Below are positions 33,809 through 42,666 of a stretch of DNA of 64,000 bases, one piece after another. The notes under the pieces are model-generated. The model was given only the letters and a program-made list of their open reading frames with translations. It did no database searches and was not told where the DNA came from. The DNA comes from an uncultured Lachnospiraceae bacterium (lineage in GTDB: Bacteria; Bacillota; Clostridia; Lachnospirales; Lachnospiraceae), in contig CAJUBE010000010.1 of the NCBI GenBank assembly GCA_910584725.1, positions 1-64,000 on the forward strand, read 5' to 3'. Position numbers and translations under genes: made by a program. How positions within the stretch are numbered: the stretch's first letter is position 1; each line of letters opens with the position of its first letter.

Positions 33809-34631
33809 GAGAAGGCGGCTTCCCGCGCTTCTGCTGTGCCTCGCGCTATTCCTGGCAGGCTGTGGCGGCGGGAGGGGGAGCGGCGCTTTTCTGAAACTGA
33901 CCTTTCTGGATACGGGCAAGTCAGACTGTATCGTGATTGAGGCGGGAGAGCGCGTTGTGCTGAACGATACGGCGGACGCGGACGACGCGGCGGCGATCTG
34001 CGCTTATCTGGATGAGCGGGGGACGGCGCGGATCGAATATCTGATCCTGAGCCACTTTGACAAGGACCATATCGGCAGCGCGGCGGAGCTGATTGACCGG
34101 TATGAAGTGGGATGCGTGCTGATGCCTGATTATGAGGAGGACTCGGAACCGTATCTTGCGCTGATGCGGGCGCTTCAGGAGACGGGTACGGCGTATGAGC
34201 GACTGCAAAAGGATGTTTCGTTCTCTGTGGAGGGAGTTTCTTTCTATGTCGATGCGCCCCATGAAGATGTCTATGAAAATGATAACAACTATTCATTGAT
34301 AACGTGTGTTACGAATGGGGTGAACCGATTCTTGTTGATGGGGGATGCCAAGAAACAGCGGACAGGTGAGTTTTTGGAAACAGAAGCGGCGAAGGAGCAG
34401 TATGATTTGATTAAAATGCCCCACCACGGAAACTATACAAAGAACCTGGAATCCCTGTTTGAGACGGCGAGACCCCGTTATGCCGTCCTCACCGCAGACA
34501 CGGAGCGCCTGCGGGTGGAGGAGGAGACGGTGGCGTTGTTAGATGAATATAAGTGTGAGGTGTATTATACGGATGAAGGCGTCGTGACGGCTGTTTCTGA
34601 CGGGGAGAAGGTGCAGGTCAGTCAGCGGTGA
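33801..34631 (+). CDS. ComEC/Rec2-type metallo-beta-lactamase lipoprotein
   Basis: A predicted lipoprotein: Arg-rich start, hydrophobic core and lipobox LAGC near residues 20-23. The rest is an MBL-fold hydrolase like the detached C-terminal domain of ComEC: FLDTGKSDCIVIEAG, metal motif SHFDKDHIGSAAEL, then MPHHGNYT. Such proteins are often annotated as DNA-internalisation-related or as hydrolases; with no ComEC channel here, the role is unknown. ATG 33801 overlaps the end of the flippase gene, with GGAG 10 bases upstream. Confidence 0.82.
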   Translation: MSRRRRLPALLLCLALFLAGCGGGRGSGAFLKLTFLDTGKSDCIVIEAGERVVLNDTADADDAAAICAYLDERGTARIEYLILSHFDKDHIGSAAELIDRYEVGCVLMPDYEEDSEPYLALMRALQETGTAYERLQKDVSFSVEGVSFYVDAPHEDVYENDNNYSLITCVTNGVNRFLLMGDAKKQRTGEFLETEAAKEQYDLIKMPHHGNYTKNLESLFETARPRYAVLTADTERLRVEEETVALLDEYKCEVYYTDEGVVTAVSDGEKVQVSQR

Positions 34632-34691
34632 GCCTGCCCAATCAACCGACTGTCGGCTTAAAGAATGTGCGGTGTTCGGACGGACCGGACT

Positions 34692-34738
34692 GAGCCGCCG
34701 AAGTAAACTATGTGTGTGGGTTCTTCGGCGGCTCTTTT
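34692..34738 (+). terminator. Strong rho-independent terminator
   Basis: GAGCCGCCGAAG (34692-34703) pairs perfectly with CTTCGGCGGCTC (34723-34734), followed by TTTT. It ends the glgA-flippase-MBL transcript. Confidence 0.9.
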
Positions 34739-34773
34739 CATTCCCGCGAGCAACGAGCCAAGTGACTTGCTTA

Positions 34774-34882
34774 AAGCCAATCTGCGATTGGCTTGGCATA
34801 TTGGCGACTGCCGCGAGGGTTTAATACCCCGCAGCTTGCTGCGCATTCAAGCTATGATGCCCCGTAGCTTGCTGCGGGGTAT
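34774..34882. repeat. Intergenic palindrome cluster between convergent genes
   Basis: Within the 300-base gap between the MBL gene and rqcH: AAGCCAATC / GATTGGCTT with a 3-base loop (34774-34794), then a 12-bp outer stem ATACCCCGCAGC (34824-34835) / GCTGCGGGGTAT (34871-34882). This outer stem encloses GCAGCTTGCTGC and CCCCGTAGCTTGCTGCGGGG alternatives. No gene is seen here. Confidence 0.7.
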
Positions 34883-34931
34883 TTCACTGGCTGACAGGGT
34901 AGGGTTTGGGAAGAAGTCGGAGAGTGGACTG

Positions 34932-36734
34932 TCAGGAAAGCTCCGTCAGCCCTGAGATATCGGAATCGATCGCCATGGAGTAGTTGGTGTAGTACACCAC
35001 AAACCCGGGCTTGGCGCCCGCCGGTTTCTTCACATGCTTTTTCTGCACATAGTCGATTTCCACCTTGTCCTGCTCGCGTCCCTTGGAATAGTAGGCGGCA
35101 AGCCTCGCAGCTTCCTCGAAGGCGCGGTCCGGCACCTCGGCCCCTTCGGTTTTTAATACCACGTGGGAGCCGGGAATCTGTTTGGCGTGGAACCACCAGT
35201 CGCCCCCGTTTGCGAACTTAAAGGTGAGCTCGTCGTTCTGGAAATTATTTTTCCCCACATAAATATGAAAACCGTCGCTGCTCACATAGTGGAAGGGTTT
35301 GCTGGTTATTTTGATCTTTTTGGAACCGCCTTTTCTGCGGATATAGCCGCTCTCGATCAATTCCTCGCGAATCTGCACCAGGTCTTCCTCCTGCATGGCG
35401 ATATCCAGCGCGGCAAGGATGGATTCGAGATGTTCGATCTCCTGCTTGACCTGGATAGTCAATTCTGACAATGCCTCGTAAGTCCGTTTCAGTTTCCCGT
35501 ACTTATCAAAATATTTCTGGGCGTTTTCCTGCGGCGTCAGGGTGCTGTCAAGAGGAATCGTGATCGTCTCATTGGTATAATAATTGAGGGCTTCCATGGA
35601 TTTCGCCTCCGGCTCCACGTTGTAGCCGTAGGTGTTGATCAGTTCGCCGTAAACTTTGTATTTGTCCCGCTTTTCGGTGTCTTTTATCTGCCGCATCTGC
35701 AGGTCGTATTTTTTCACGTTGCGCTCTAAGGCGGTCTGCACAATTTTTCGCAGATCCACGGACTTCTGGCGGATGCGGGTAACTACGCTGCGCTCCGCAT
35801 AGTAGCGCTCCAGCACGCCGCTGATGGATTCACAGGGCCGCATGTCCTTATCTGCGTAGAGGGTCAGGGGAAACGCCGCGTACTCCAGAGGAACCCTGCC
35901 GTCGTAGATGATAACGGGGGAGAAGTCTCCCGCGGCGGTCTGCTCCATCATATCGGAAAGCGTCTTGTATAACGCCTGTAAAGCCGATTCCTCCAGCACG
36001 TTGGCGGGCATGTCCGCATCGATGCCGGCACGGAAACAGAGCTCTTGGGCAATGATGGGCGAAAGGCCCGTGTAGGTGGTGTACAGCGCTTTGTATAGCG
36101 GCATGGGTTTTTCCTGCATATGGGCGCGTAAGTTTACATAACTCAAAGACTCGCTGTCCTCAGTGGATTTGATAAAGAGGACGTGATTTTCCTGTGCATA
36201 TTTTTCGGAAAATCGCAGGGGATTCCACTTGTCCTGCGTCTGCGGCAGGAAATAGGGGCGGCCCGGCAGCACTTCCCGCACAGAGCTGACCATGCCGGAA
36301 ATGTGCTTGATGCTGTCTATGATCTGATCCTTGTCGTCGCAGAAGATGATGTTGCTGTGTTTGCCCATGATCTCCACGATCAGTTTTTTCTCACACAAAT
36401 CGCCCAGCTCATTCAAGTGCTCCAGCCGGAGATGGATGGCGCGCTCCAGTCCCGGCTGGGAGATAGCGGTGATGCGGGCATTCTGCAGATGCTTGCGCAG
36501 CAGCATACAAAAGCCCGGCGCGGTCATGGGGCTGGGTTTATTATTTTCCGTCAGATAGACCATCGGAAGAGATGCGTCCGCCGACAACAACAGGCGGTAC
36601 TGACTGCTATTGTTTTTGATGGTGAGGAGCAGCTCGTCGCTCTCCGGCTGGGCGATCTTGTAGATGCGGCCCCCGAGAAGCGTCTCCGAAAGTTCCTTTG
36701 TGATATTTGCGATGGTGATACCGTCAAATGCCAT
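34932..36734 (-). CDS. rqcH: NFACT-family ribosome quality control protein RqcH
   Basis: A 600-residue NFACT protein that binds stalled 50S subunits and recruits tRNA to add C-terminal tails that mark nascent chains for degradation. The N-terminal NFACT-N domain starts MAFDGITIANITKELSETLL, a coiled-coil middle follows, and the C-terminal NFACT-R domain contains WWFHAKQIPGSHVV and VEIDYVQKKHVKKPAGAKPG. The residue pair known as D97-R98 in B. subtilis reads E97-R98. ATG 36734 has GGAGG on its strand 5 bases upstream; the open frame extends 45 codons further without support. Confidence 0.93.
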   Translation of the reverse strand: MAFDGITIANITKELSETLLGGRIYKIAQPESDELLLTIKNNSSQYRLLLSADASLPMVYLTENNKPSPMTAPGFCMLLRKHLQNARITAISQPGLERAIHLRLEHLNELGDLCEKKLIVEIMGKHSNIIFCDDKDQIIDSIKHISGMVSSVREVLPGRPYFLPQTQDKWNPLRFSEKYAQENHVLFIKSTEDSESLSYVNLRAHMQEKPMPLYKALYTTYTGLSPIIAQELCFRAGIDADMPANVLEESALQALYKTLSDMMEQTAAGDFSPVIIYDGRVPLEYAAFPLTLYADKDMRPCESISGVLERYYAERSVVTRIRQKSVDLRKIVQTALERNVKKYDLQMRQIKDTEKRDKYKVYGELINTYGYNVEPEAKSMEALNYYTNETITIPLDSTLTPQENAQKYFDKYGKLKRTYEALSELTIQVKQEIEHLESILAALDIAMQEEDLVQIREELIESGYIRRKGGSKKIKITSKPFHYVSSDGFHIYVGKNNFQNDELTFKFANGGDWWFHAKQIPGSHVVLKTEGAEVPDRAFEEAARLAAYYSKGREQDKVEIDYVQKKHVKKPAGAKPGFVVYYTNYSMAIDSDISGLTELS

Positions 36735-36788
36735 GATTACCTCCATGCCGGAGCATTTTTCATTTCTTGGTTTTTCTGTGCGTTCCTT

Positions 36789-36817
36789 ACTATAGCATAA
36801 ATGGCGGCGCTTTTCAA
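36789..36817 (-). promoter_or_regulatory. SigmaA-type promoter of rqcH
   Basis: On the minus strand, TTGAAA (36817-36812), 17 bases, then TATAGT (36794-36789), ending 55 bases before the start codon. Confidence 0.65.
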
Positions 36818-36834
36818 TCGCCGTTGGGTCTGCA

Positions 36835-37025
36835 GTGGGTAACAGTTTAGCCTTCGGCTTCACTGTCACGCGTGGTTACATAGTAACCCCAATGCACACA
36901 AAATGCTCCAAAGTCGCATTTTGGCGCTTGCACAACTCGCAAAATCGCATAGAGAGCGATTTTACTCGCGGAATAGTATAAGGCGGAATTGTTACTTGTG
37001 TGGTTCAAATGGCAGTTTCTCTTCC
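36835..37025. other. Gene-free divergent intergenic stretch with several short palindromes
   Basis: Between the divergent rqcH and yicC promoters. It contains GTTAC / GTAAC around 36875-36886 and AAAATCGC / GCGATTTT (about 36944-36966), plus AGCC / GGCT near 36850. No coding potential, riboswitch or RNA gene was recognised. Confidence 0.5.
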
Positions 37026-37054
37026 TTGACTATTTTTTCTCTATACACTATAAT
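37026..37054 (+). promoter_or_regulatory. Strong sigmaA-type promoter of the yicC-remA-gmk operon
   Basis: TTGACT (37026-37031), 17-base spacer, TATAAT (37049-37054). The leader that follows (about 105 bases) contains GCGCATAAGC and an overlapping GCATGC/TGCAT-rich patch. Confidence 0.8.
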
Positions 37055-37167
37055 GGAGACTGTATGCGTGGGTCTTTTTCCGCGCATAAGCAGAGTCGGA
37101 AAGCGGCATAGGCAGAGCGCATGCCTGTATGCATGAAGTTTACAATAAGAGAAAGAAGATTATGACG

Positions 37168-38046
37168 ATGATTAAGAGTATGACCGGATTCGGAAGATGT
37201 GAGGTGGCGGAGGGTGCGCGGAAGATCACCGTGGAGATGAAGTCCGTCAATCACAGGTATTTGGACGTCAACATCAAGATGCCGAAAAAGCTGAATTTTT
37301 TTGAGACCGCGATCAGGGCTGAACTCAAGAATTACATTCAGAGAGGCAAGGTGGATCTTTTTATCACCTATGAGGATATGACGGAGTCTAATCTCTGTGT
37401 GAAATACAACAGAGAGTTGGCGGCGGAATACATGAAATATCTCTGGCAGATGTCGGAGGATTTCTCGCTGGACAATGACGTGCGGGTTTCCACGCTTTCC
37501 CGGTTTCCGGAAGTGCTGACCATGGAAGAGCAGACGGTCGATGAGGAGGAGCTGTGGCAGTTTCTGGAGAAGGCGGTGCGCGGCGCGGCGCAGTCCTTTG
37601 TGGAGACGAGAATTAAGGAGGGCGAAAATATCCGCGACGACCTGCTTGCGAAGCTGAACGTGATGCTGGCGGGGGTGGAATTTATCGAGCACCGCGCGCC
37701 GCAGATTATCGCGGAGTATAAGCAGAAGCTTAAGGATAAGGTAAAGGAGCTTCTGGATGACACACAGATCGACGAGGCTAGGCTGCTGACGGAGGTGACG
37801 ATTTTTGCGGATAAAGTGTGCGTGGATGAGGAGCTGGTACGTTTAAGAAGCCATATTACCACGATGAAGGGGGATTTGACTGAGGGCGGCAGCATCGGGC
37901 GCAAGCTGGATTTTCTTGCGCAGGAGATGAACCGTGAGGCAAACACAATTCTCTCCAAAACCACCGATCTGGAGACATCAAACAGGGCCATTGAATTGAA
38001 GACGGAGATCGAGAAGGTCAGGGAACAGATACAGAATATCGAATAG
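37168..38046 (+). CDS. yicC: YicC/YloC-family endoribonuclease
   Basis: Begins with the family-invariant MIKSMTGFGR and contains VEMKSVNHRYLDVNIKMPK near residues 22-40. The C-terminal DUF1732-like part ends in IEKVREQIQNIE. YicC proteins have been reported as RNases; in Firmicutes the gene nearly always precedes remA and gmk, as here. 292 aa from ATG 37168; ATG 37162, two codons earlier, is equally possible because the ribosome site (AGAAAGAAG) is weak. Confidence 0.92.
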   Translation: MIKSMTGFGRCEVAEGARKITVEMKSVNHRYLDVNIKMPKKLNFFETAIRAELKNYIQRGKVDLFITYEDMTESNLCVKYNRELAAEYMKYLWQMSEDFSLDNDVRVSTLSRFPEVLTMEEQTVDEEELWQFLEKAVRGAAQSFVETRIKEGENIRDDLLAKLNVMLAGVEFIEHRAPQIIAEYKQKLKDKVKELLDDTQIDEARLLTEVTIFADKVCVDEELVRLRSHITTMKGDLTEGGSIGRKLDFLAQEMNREANTILSKTTDLETSNRAIELKTEIEKVREQIQNIE

Positions 38047-38056
38047 GGACGCTGTG

Positions 38057-38317
38057 ATGGGTAAACTAATTCATATAGGCTTTGGCAATGTGGTGAACAC
38101 AGGTAAGATTATCGCCATTGTCAGCCCCGATTCCGCGCCGGTGAAGCGCATGGTGCAGAAGGCGAAAGAGACGGGGATGGCGATCGATGCCACGCAGGGG
38201 CGCAAGACCAAGGCGGTGCTGGTGATGGAAAACAGCCAGATCGTGCTCTCGGCGCTTCTCCCGGAAACCATAGCGGGCAGGGCACAGACTGAGGATGGGC
38301 AGACAGATGAAGAATAA
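38057..38317 (+). CDS. remA: RemA-type (DUF370) regulatory protein
   Basis: An 86-residue RemA/DUF370 protein, a ring-forming DNA-binding regulator of matrix genes in B. subtilis. Core motifs are LIHIGFGNVVNTGKIIAIVS, PVKRMVQKAKETGMAID and ATQGRKTKAVLVMENSQIV. It lies 10 bases after yicC and overlaps gmk by a few bases; the yicC-remA-gmk-rpoZ order is classical. GTG 38054 is an alternative start. Confidence 0.93.
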   Translation: MGKLIHIGFGNVVNTGKIIAIVSPDSAPVKRMVQKAKETGMAIDATQGRKTKAVLVMENSQIVLSALLPETIAGRAQTEDGQTDEE

Positions 38318-38942
38318 ACAGGGGATATTGATTGTTGTCTCCGGATTTTCGGGGGCGGGCAAGGGTACTTTGATGAAGCGGCTGGTGGAGGAGTATGACG
38401 GTTACGCGCTGTCTATTTCGGCCACGACCAGGACGCCGCGCCCGGGCGAAGCGGATGGCAGGGAATATTTTTTCATGTCCAGGGAACAGTTTGAGAAGCG
38501 GATTGCGGAGCATGCGCTGATTGAACACGCGGAATACTGCGGCAATTATTATGGGACGCCCCGGGATTATGTGGAGCAGAAGCTGGCTGAGGGCTGTGAT
38601 GTGATTTTGGAGATTGAAATTCAGGGAGCGCTTAAGATTAAGGCACAGTACCCCGACGCGCTTCTGGTGTTCGTCTCAACACCGGACGCTGCGGAGCTTC
38701 GACGCAGGCTTTCAGGGCGGGGGACGGAGACGGAGGATGTGATTCAAAAAAGGCTCCGCCGTGCGGCGAAAGAGGCCGAGGGGATAGAGAAATACGATTA
38801 TATTGTGATCAATGACGATTTGGAGACATGTGTGAAAGAGCTTCATGGAATTATCGCCGCGGCGCATCACGCGCCCGTGCGGAATGAAGAGTTCATAGAG
38901 AAAATGAGGAGAGAATTGGAAGGAAAACAGATTGAAAATTAA
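38307..38942 (+). CDS. gmk: Guanylate kinase
   Basis: Converts GMP to GDP. P-loop SGFSGAGKGTLMKRL near residues 11-25, then SATTRTPRPGEADGREYFF for GMP binding. 211 aa from ATG 38307; ATG 38295 is possible but directly abuts the GAGG site. Its stop codon TAA is embedded in the hairpin GATTGAAAATT / AATTTTCAATC (38930-38952). Confidence 0.95.
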   Translation: MKNKQGILIVVSGFSGAGKGTLMKRLVEEYDGYALSISATTRTPRPGEADGREYFFMSREQFEKRIAEHALIEHAEYCGNYYGTPRDYVEQKLAEGCDVILEIEIQGALKIKAQYPDALLVFVSTPDAAELRRRLSGRGTETEDVIQKRLRRAAKEAEGIEKYDYIVINDDLETCVKELHGIIAAAHHAPVRNEEFIEKMRRELEGKQIEN

Positions 38943-39027
38943 ATTTTCAATCGCGGAATTTGTGACCGCGCGCTGCTTGTCACAAACCCGATAATGCACA
39001 GAAAGCAGCGCAGAAATGAGGAGAATC
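38930..39027 (+). repeat. Hairpin leader before rpoZ (family 2, copy 2)
   Basis: GATTGAAAATT / AATTTTCAATC (38930-38952, one-base centre), then TTTGTGAC / GTCACAAA (38959-38986), then GCGCAGAAATGAGGAGAA, which provides the ribosome site of rpoZ. The order and the first bases of each arm match the leader at 13674-13832, while the rest of the stems differ yet still pair. Confidence 0.65.
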
Positions 39028-39028
39028 T

Positions 39029-39379
39029 ATGTTACATCCATCTTATGCAGATTTGATTAAGGTAGTGAACAGCGGCGTGGAAGAGGGCGAGGATCCGGTA
39101 GTGAGCAGCCGCTATTCCATTGTGATGGCGACATCCAAGCGGGCGAGACAGATCATCGCCGGGGATGAAGAGCTGGTGGACGGCAGAGGTAAAAAGCCTT
39201 TATCCGTTGCGGTGGAGGAATTGAACCAGGGGAAAATACGGATTCTGACCGACGAGTCCGAGGAGGAGACGGAGGAAGCTGTAGCATCCGAAACGGAGGT
39301 TACCGAGGCGGAGGTTTCCGAAACAGAAGTCGCTGAGACGGAAGCGGCGCAGGAAACGGAAGAGACGGACGGCGAGTAA
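39029..39379 (+). CDS. rpoZ: RNA polymerase omega subunit with acidic tail
   Basis: The core (residues 1-75) is omega: MLHPSYADLIKVVN, SRYSIVMATSKRARQIIAG and KPLSVAVEELNQGKI. The following ~40 residues are an acidic, low-complexity tail with repeated ETEV / AEVSETEV units that is not part of the omega fold. GAGGAGAATCT precedes the ATG. A two-hairpin leader separates it from gmk. Confidence 0.93.
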   Translation: MLHPSYADLIKVVNSGVEEGEDPVVSSRYSIVMATSKRARQIIAGDEELVDGRGKKPLSVAVEELNQGKIRILTDESEEETEEAVASETEVTEAEVSETEVAETEAAQETEETDGE

Positions 39380-39395
39380 GGCTGGTATTTATTAT

Positions 39396-40739
39396 ATGAA
39401 GAAAAAAGTGTTGTTCCAGTCTCTGGGATGTGATAAAAATCTGGTGGATTCCGAGAGGATGCTCGGTATGCTGGCGGACAGCGGCTACTGCTTTACGGAC
39501 GACGAGAACGAGGCGGACGCCGTGGTGGTGAACACCTGCTGTTTCATCGGGGACGCCAAGGAGGAGAGCGTCAACACGATTCTGCAGATGGCGGAGCTGA
39601 AAAAAAGCGGACGGGTAAAAGCGCTCGTTGTGACAGGCTGCCTGGCGCAGAGATATCAGGAAGAGATCCGGAAAGAGATTGAGGAGGTGGACGCCGTGAT
39701 CGGCACCACCGCCATAGAGGAGCTGCCAGCGGTGCTGGACGCTGCCTTTGCGGGGATAGGGCAGGACTGTTACCACAGTCTTGATGAAAAGCCGCTTGCG
39801 GATAAGAAGCGAATCCTGACCACGGGCGGTCATTTTGCTTACCTCAAGATCGCGGAAGGCTGCGATAAACATTGCACCTACTGCATCATTCCGAAGGTGC
39901 GCGGCCCGTACAGGAGCGTGCCCATGGAAAGCCTGCTGCGGGAGGCGCAGGAGCTGGCGGATCAGGGCGTGAAGGAACTGATTCTGGTGGCCCAGGAGAC
40001 GACGGTCTACGGGCGGGATCTCTACGGGCATAAGGCGCTGCCGGAGCTTTTGGAGCGGCTCTGCCAGATAGAGGGGCTTGTGTGGATCAGGCTTCTTTAC
40101 TGTTATCCCGAGGAGATAGATGACGCGCTGATTCAGGTTATCCGGAAGGAAGAGAAAATATGTCATTATCTCGACATACCGATTCAGCACGCCTCTGATT
40201 CTATTTTAAAGCGTATGGGGCGGCGGACGGATCAAAGAGAATTGACTGATATAATCGATAATTTGCGGCGTGAGATTCCGGATATCTGCCTGAGAACTAC
40301 GCTGATTGCGGGATTCCCGGGAGAGACGGAGAGAGACTTCGAAACGCTCCTTGACTTTGTGGATGAAATGGCCTTTGACCGCCTAGGCGTTTTTCCCTAC
40401 TCGCAGGAGGAGGACACGCCGGCGGCGGATATGCCGGATCAGGTTCCCGACGAGGTGAAGAGGGCGCGCTGTGACGAGCTGATGTCGCTGCAGCAGGAAA
40501 TTGCCTTTGAGGCTGCGGCCGCTATGGAAGGACGTCTTATGACGGCCATGATTGAGGGAAAAGTGGCGGACGAGGACGTCTACGTGGCGAGAACCTACAA
40601 GGACGCGCCGGATGTGGACGGGTATTTGTTTGTACAGACGGAAAGGGAACTGATGACCGGCGATTTTGTGCGGGTCAGGATCACAGGTTCCAACGAATAT
40701 GATTTGATGGGAGAGTTGGAAGATGAATCTGCCGAATAA
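39396..40739 (+). CDS. rimO: Ribosomal protein S12 methylthiotransferase
   Basis: Radical-SAM enzyme adding a methylthio group to an Asp of ribosomal protein S12. The N-terminal MTTase domain has SLGCDKNLVDSERML with cluster-binding Cys residues; the radical-SAM cluster motif is CDKHCTYCIIP near residues 155-165; a TRAM domain ends the protein. 447 aa. The VDSE start distinguishes RimO from MiaB. Its 3' end overlaps pgsA by 17 bases. Confidence 0.95.
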   Translation: MKKKVLFQSLGCDKNLVDSERMLGMLADSGYCFTDDENEADAVVVNTCCFIGDAKEESVNTILQMAELKKSGRVKALVVTGCLAQRYQEEIRKEIEEVDAVIGTTAIEELPAVLDAAFAGIGQDCYHSLDEKPLADKKRILTTGGHFAYLKIAEGCDKHCTYCIIPKVRGPYRSVPMESLLREAQELADQGVKELILVAQETTVYGRDLYGHKALPELLERLCQIEGLVWIRLLYCYPEEIDDALIQVIRKEEKICHYLDIPIQHASDSILKRMGRRTDQRELTDIIDNLRREIPDICLRTTLIAGFPGETERDFETLLDFVDEMAFDRLGVFPYSQEEDTPAADMPDQVPDEVKRARCDELMSLQQEIAFEAAAAMEGRLMTAMIEGKVADEDVYVARTYKDAPDVDGYLFVQTERELMTGDFVRVRITGSNEYDLMGELEDESAE

Positions 40740-41259
40740 ATTAACGATTTTTCGTGTGATATTGATTCCTTTTTTTGTGGTACTTCTTTTGTTTGATATC
40801 ACGGCCTATGACAAGTGGATTGCGCTGACGATTTTTATTATTGCCAGTCTGACAGATTTTCTGGACGGCCACATCGCCAGAAAATACAATCTGGTGACAA
40901 ATTTCGGCAAGTTTATGGATCCGCTGGCGGATAAGCTTTTGGTTTGCTCGGCGATGATCTGTCTGGTGGAACTTGCGCGGATTCCGGCATGGGTGGTGAT
41001 CATCATTATCGCGAGGGAGTTTATCATCAGCGGCTTCCGGCTGGTGGCCTCGGATAACGGGGTGGTGATCGCGGCCAGCTACTGGGGGAAATTTAAGACG
41101 GTGTTCCAGATGCTTATGATCTGCCTTATGATTGCGGATCTTGAGCCGCTTACTCTGGTGACGCAGATTATCATGTGGGTGGCATTGGCGCTGACGGTAG
41201 TTTCCCTAGTGGATTACCTGATAAAAAACAAGGATGTAATGAAGGAAAACAACAAATAA
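40723..41259 (+). CDS. pgsA: CDP-diacylglycerol-glycerol-3-phosphate 3-phosphatidyltransferase
   Basis: Membrane enzyme making phosphatidylglycerol phosphate. The CDP-alcohol phosphotransferase motif (D-G-x2-A-R-x8-G-x3-D-x3-D) is visible as DGHIAR, eight residues, then GKFMDPLAD near residues 47-69. Five or six membrane segments; 178 aa. The gene overlaps rimO and is followed by cinA, a common Clostridia cluster. Confidence 0.94.
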   Translation: MNLPNKLTIFRVILIPFFVVLLLFDITAYDKWIALTIFIIASLTDFLDGHIARKYNLVTNFGKFMDPLADKLLVCSAMICLVELARIPAWVVIIIIAREFIISGFRLVASDNGVVIAASYWGKFKTVFQMLMICLMIADLEPLTLVTQIIMWVALALTVVSLVDYLIKNKDVMKENNK

Positions 41260-41316
41260 GACAGAGTGTGTAATGGTAACGGGTGTAATGTTTTGGCGAA
41301 GAGGGATGATAAAACT

Positions 41317-42588
41317 ATGACAGTTGAGATTATTGCGGTCGGAACAGAGATACTGCTTGGCAACATTGTGAATACAAACGCAGCCTATCTTGCGGAGAAA
41401 TGCGCGGGACTCGGACTTTCCTGCTATCATCAGGATGTGGTGGGCGACAACGAAGAGAGGCTGATGGAAACCATTCGTCTGGCGCTTACCAGAGCGGATA
41501 TCATTCTCCTTTCCGGGGGCTTAGGTCCCACGCAGGATGATCTGACCAAGGAAGCCGCGGCGAAGGTGATGGGGAAAGCGCTGTATCTGCACGAGCCTTC
41601 CAAGGAGGCGATCCGGCAGTTTTTTGCGGAGCGGAATCTGGAGATTACGGAGAATAACTGGAAGCAGGCCATGGTGCCGGAGGGCTGTATCGTGGTGGAC
41701 AATCCGGGCGGCACCGCGCCTGGCATTATTATGGCGGAAAACGGGAAGCATGTGGTGCTGATGCCGGGACCGCCCGGGGAGCTGATCCCCATGTTTGAGC
41801 GGTCGATCATGCCTTATCTCGCCGGACTTGCGTCGGGGGTGATCTATTCCCAGACCGTGAAAATCTGCGGCGTGGGAGAGAGCAAGGCGGAGAGCATGGT
41901 GGAGGATCTGGTCGACGCGCAGAGCAATCCCACGATTGCGACCTACGCGAAAATCGGAGAGGTGCATTTGCGGGTGACAGCCACGGCGCAGGACGAGAAG
42001 GAAGCGAAAAAGCTCGTAAAGCCTATGGTGAAAGAGCTGAAAGGGCGTTTTGGCAATCACGTCTACACTACGGACAGCGAGGTGACGCTGGAGAAGGCCG
42101 TGGTAGATTTGCTTATGGCAAACAAGCTGACGGCCTGCACGGTGGAGTCCTGTACGGGCGGTATGCTCTCCGCCAGGTTGATCAATGTGCCCGGCGTGTC
42201 GGAGGTGTTTAAGTCCGGCTATGTGACGTATTCCAATAAATCCAAGCGAAAGCTTTTGGGCATCAAGAAAAATATCCTGATGAAGCACGGCGCGGTCAGC
42301 GAACAGATTGCCAGGGAGATGGCGAAGACGGCGGCGACTCTTGCCAGAACCGACGTGAGTGTGTCAACGACAGGCATTGCGGGGCCGGACGGCGGCACGC
42401 CCGAAAAGCCGGTGGGGCTGGTGTATATCGGATGCAATGTGTGCGGGAGAATTACCGTGAAGGAGTGTCATTTTAACGGAAATCGCGAGAAGATTCGGGA
42501 GAGTACGGTATCGGCGGCGCTGTCCCTGATGCGGGAGTGCATTTTGCAGTATTACAGTGAAGTGACCTTCGGCGGCGAGGAGAAGTAG
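41317..42588 (+). CDS. cinA: CinA-family nicotinamide-nucleotide amidohydrolase
   Basis: An N-terminal MoCF-like domain (VGTEILLGNIVNTNAAYLAE, LSGGLGPTQDDLTKEAAA, MPGPPGEL) is fused to a C-terminal amidase domain (ESCTGGMLSARLINVPGVS; STTGIAGPDGGTPEKPVGLV). CinA recycles NMN and is competence-linked in some species; recA, its usual neighbour, follows one gene later. 423 aa. ATG 41317 has GAGGG 11 bases upstream. Confidence 0.94.
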   Translation: MTVEIIAVGTEILLGNIVNTNAAYLAEKCAGLGLSCYHQDVVGDNEERLMETIRLALTRADIILLSGGLGPTQDDLTKEAAAKVMGKALYLHEPSKEAIRQFFAERNLEITENNWKQAMVPEGCIVVDNPGGTAPGIIMAENGKHVVLMPGPPGELIPMFERSIMPYLAGLASGVIYSQTVKICGVGESKAESMVEDLVDAQSNPTIATYAKIGEVHLRVTATAQDEKEAKKLVKPMVKELKGRFGNHVYTTDSEVTLEKAVVDLLMANKLTACTVESCTGGMLSARLINVPGVSEVFKSGYVTYSNKSKRKLLGIKKNILMKHGAVSEQIAREMAKTAATLARTDVSVSTTGIAGPDGGTPEKPVGLVYIGCNVCGRITVKECHFNGNREKIRESTVSAALSLMRECILQYYSEVTFGGEEK

Positions 42589-42666
42589 ATAATATAACGG
42601 GTGATACGAAATAAATGTTGTGTCGGTTTCGAAAAAAACGGGACAGATACGAAAAAGGAGAGAAGA

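Noticed and set aside
36735..36869. Longer N-terminus for RqcH (45 extra codons)
   Set aside because: The extension is unlike NFACT proteins and overlaps the promoter; GGAGGTAATC fixes the start at 36734.
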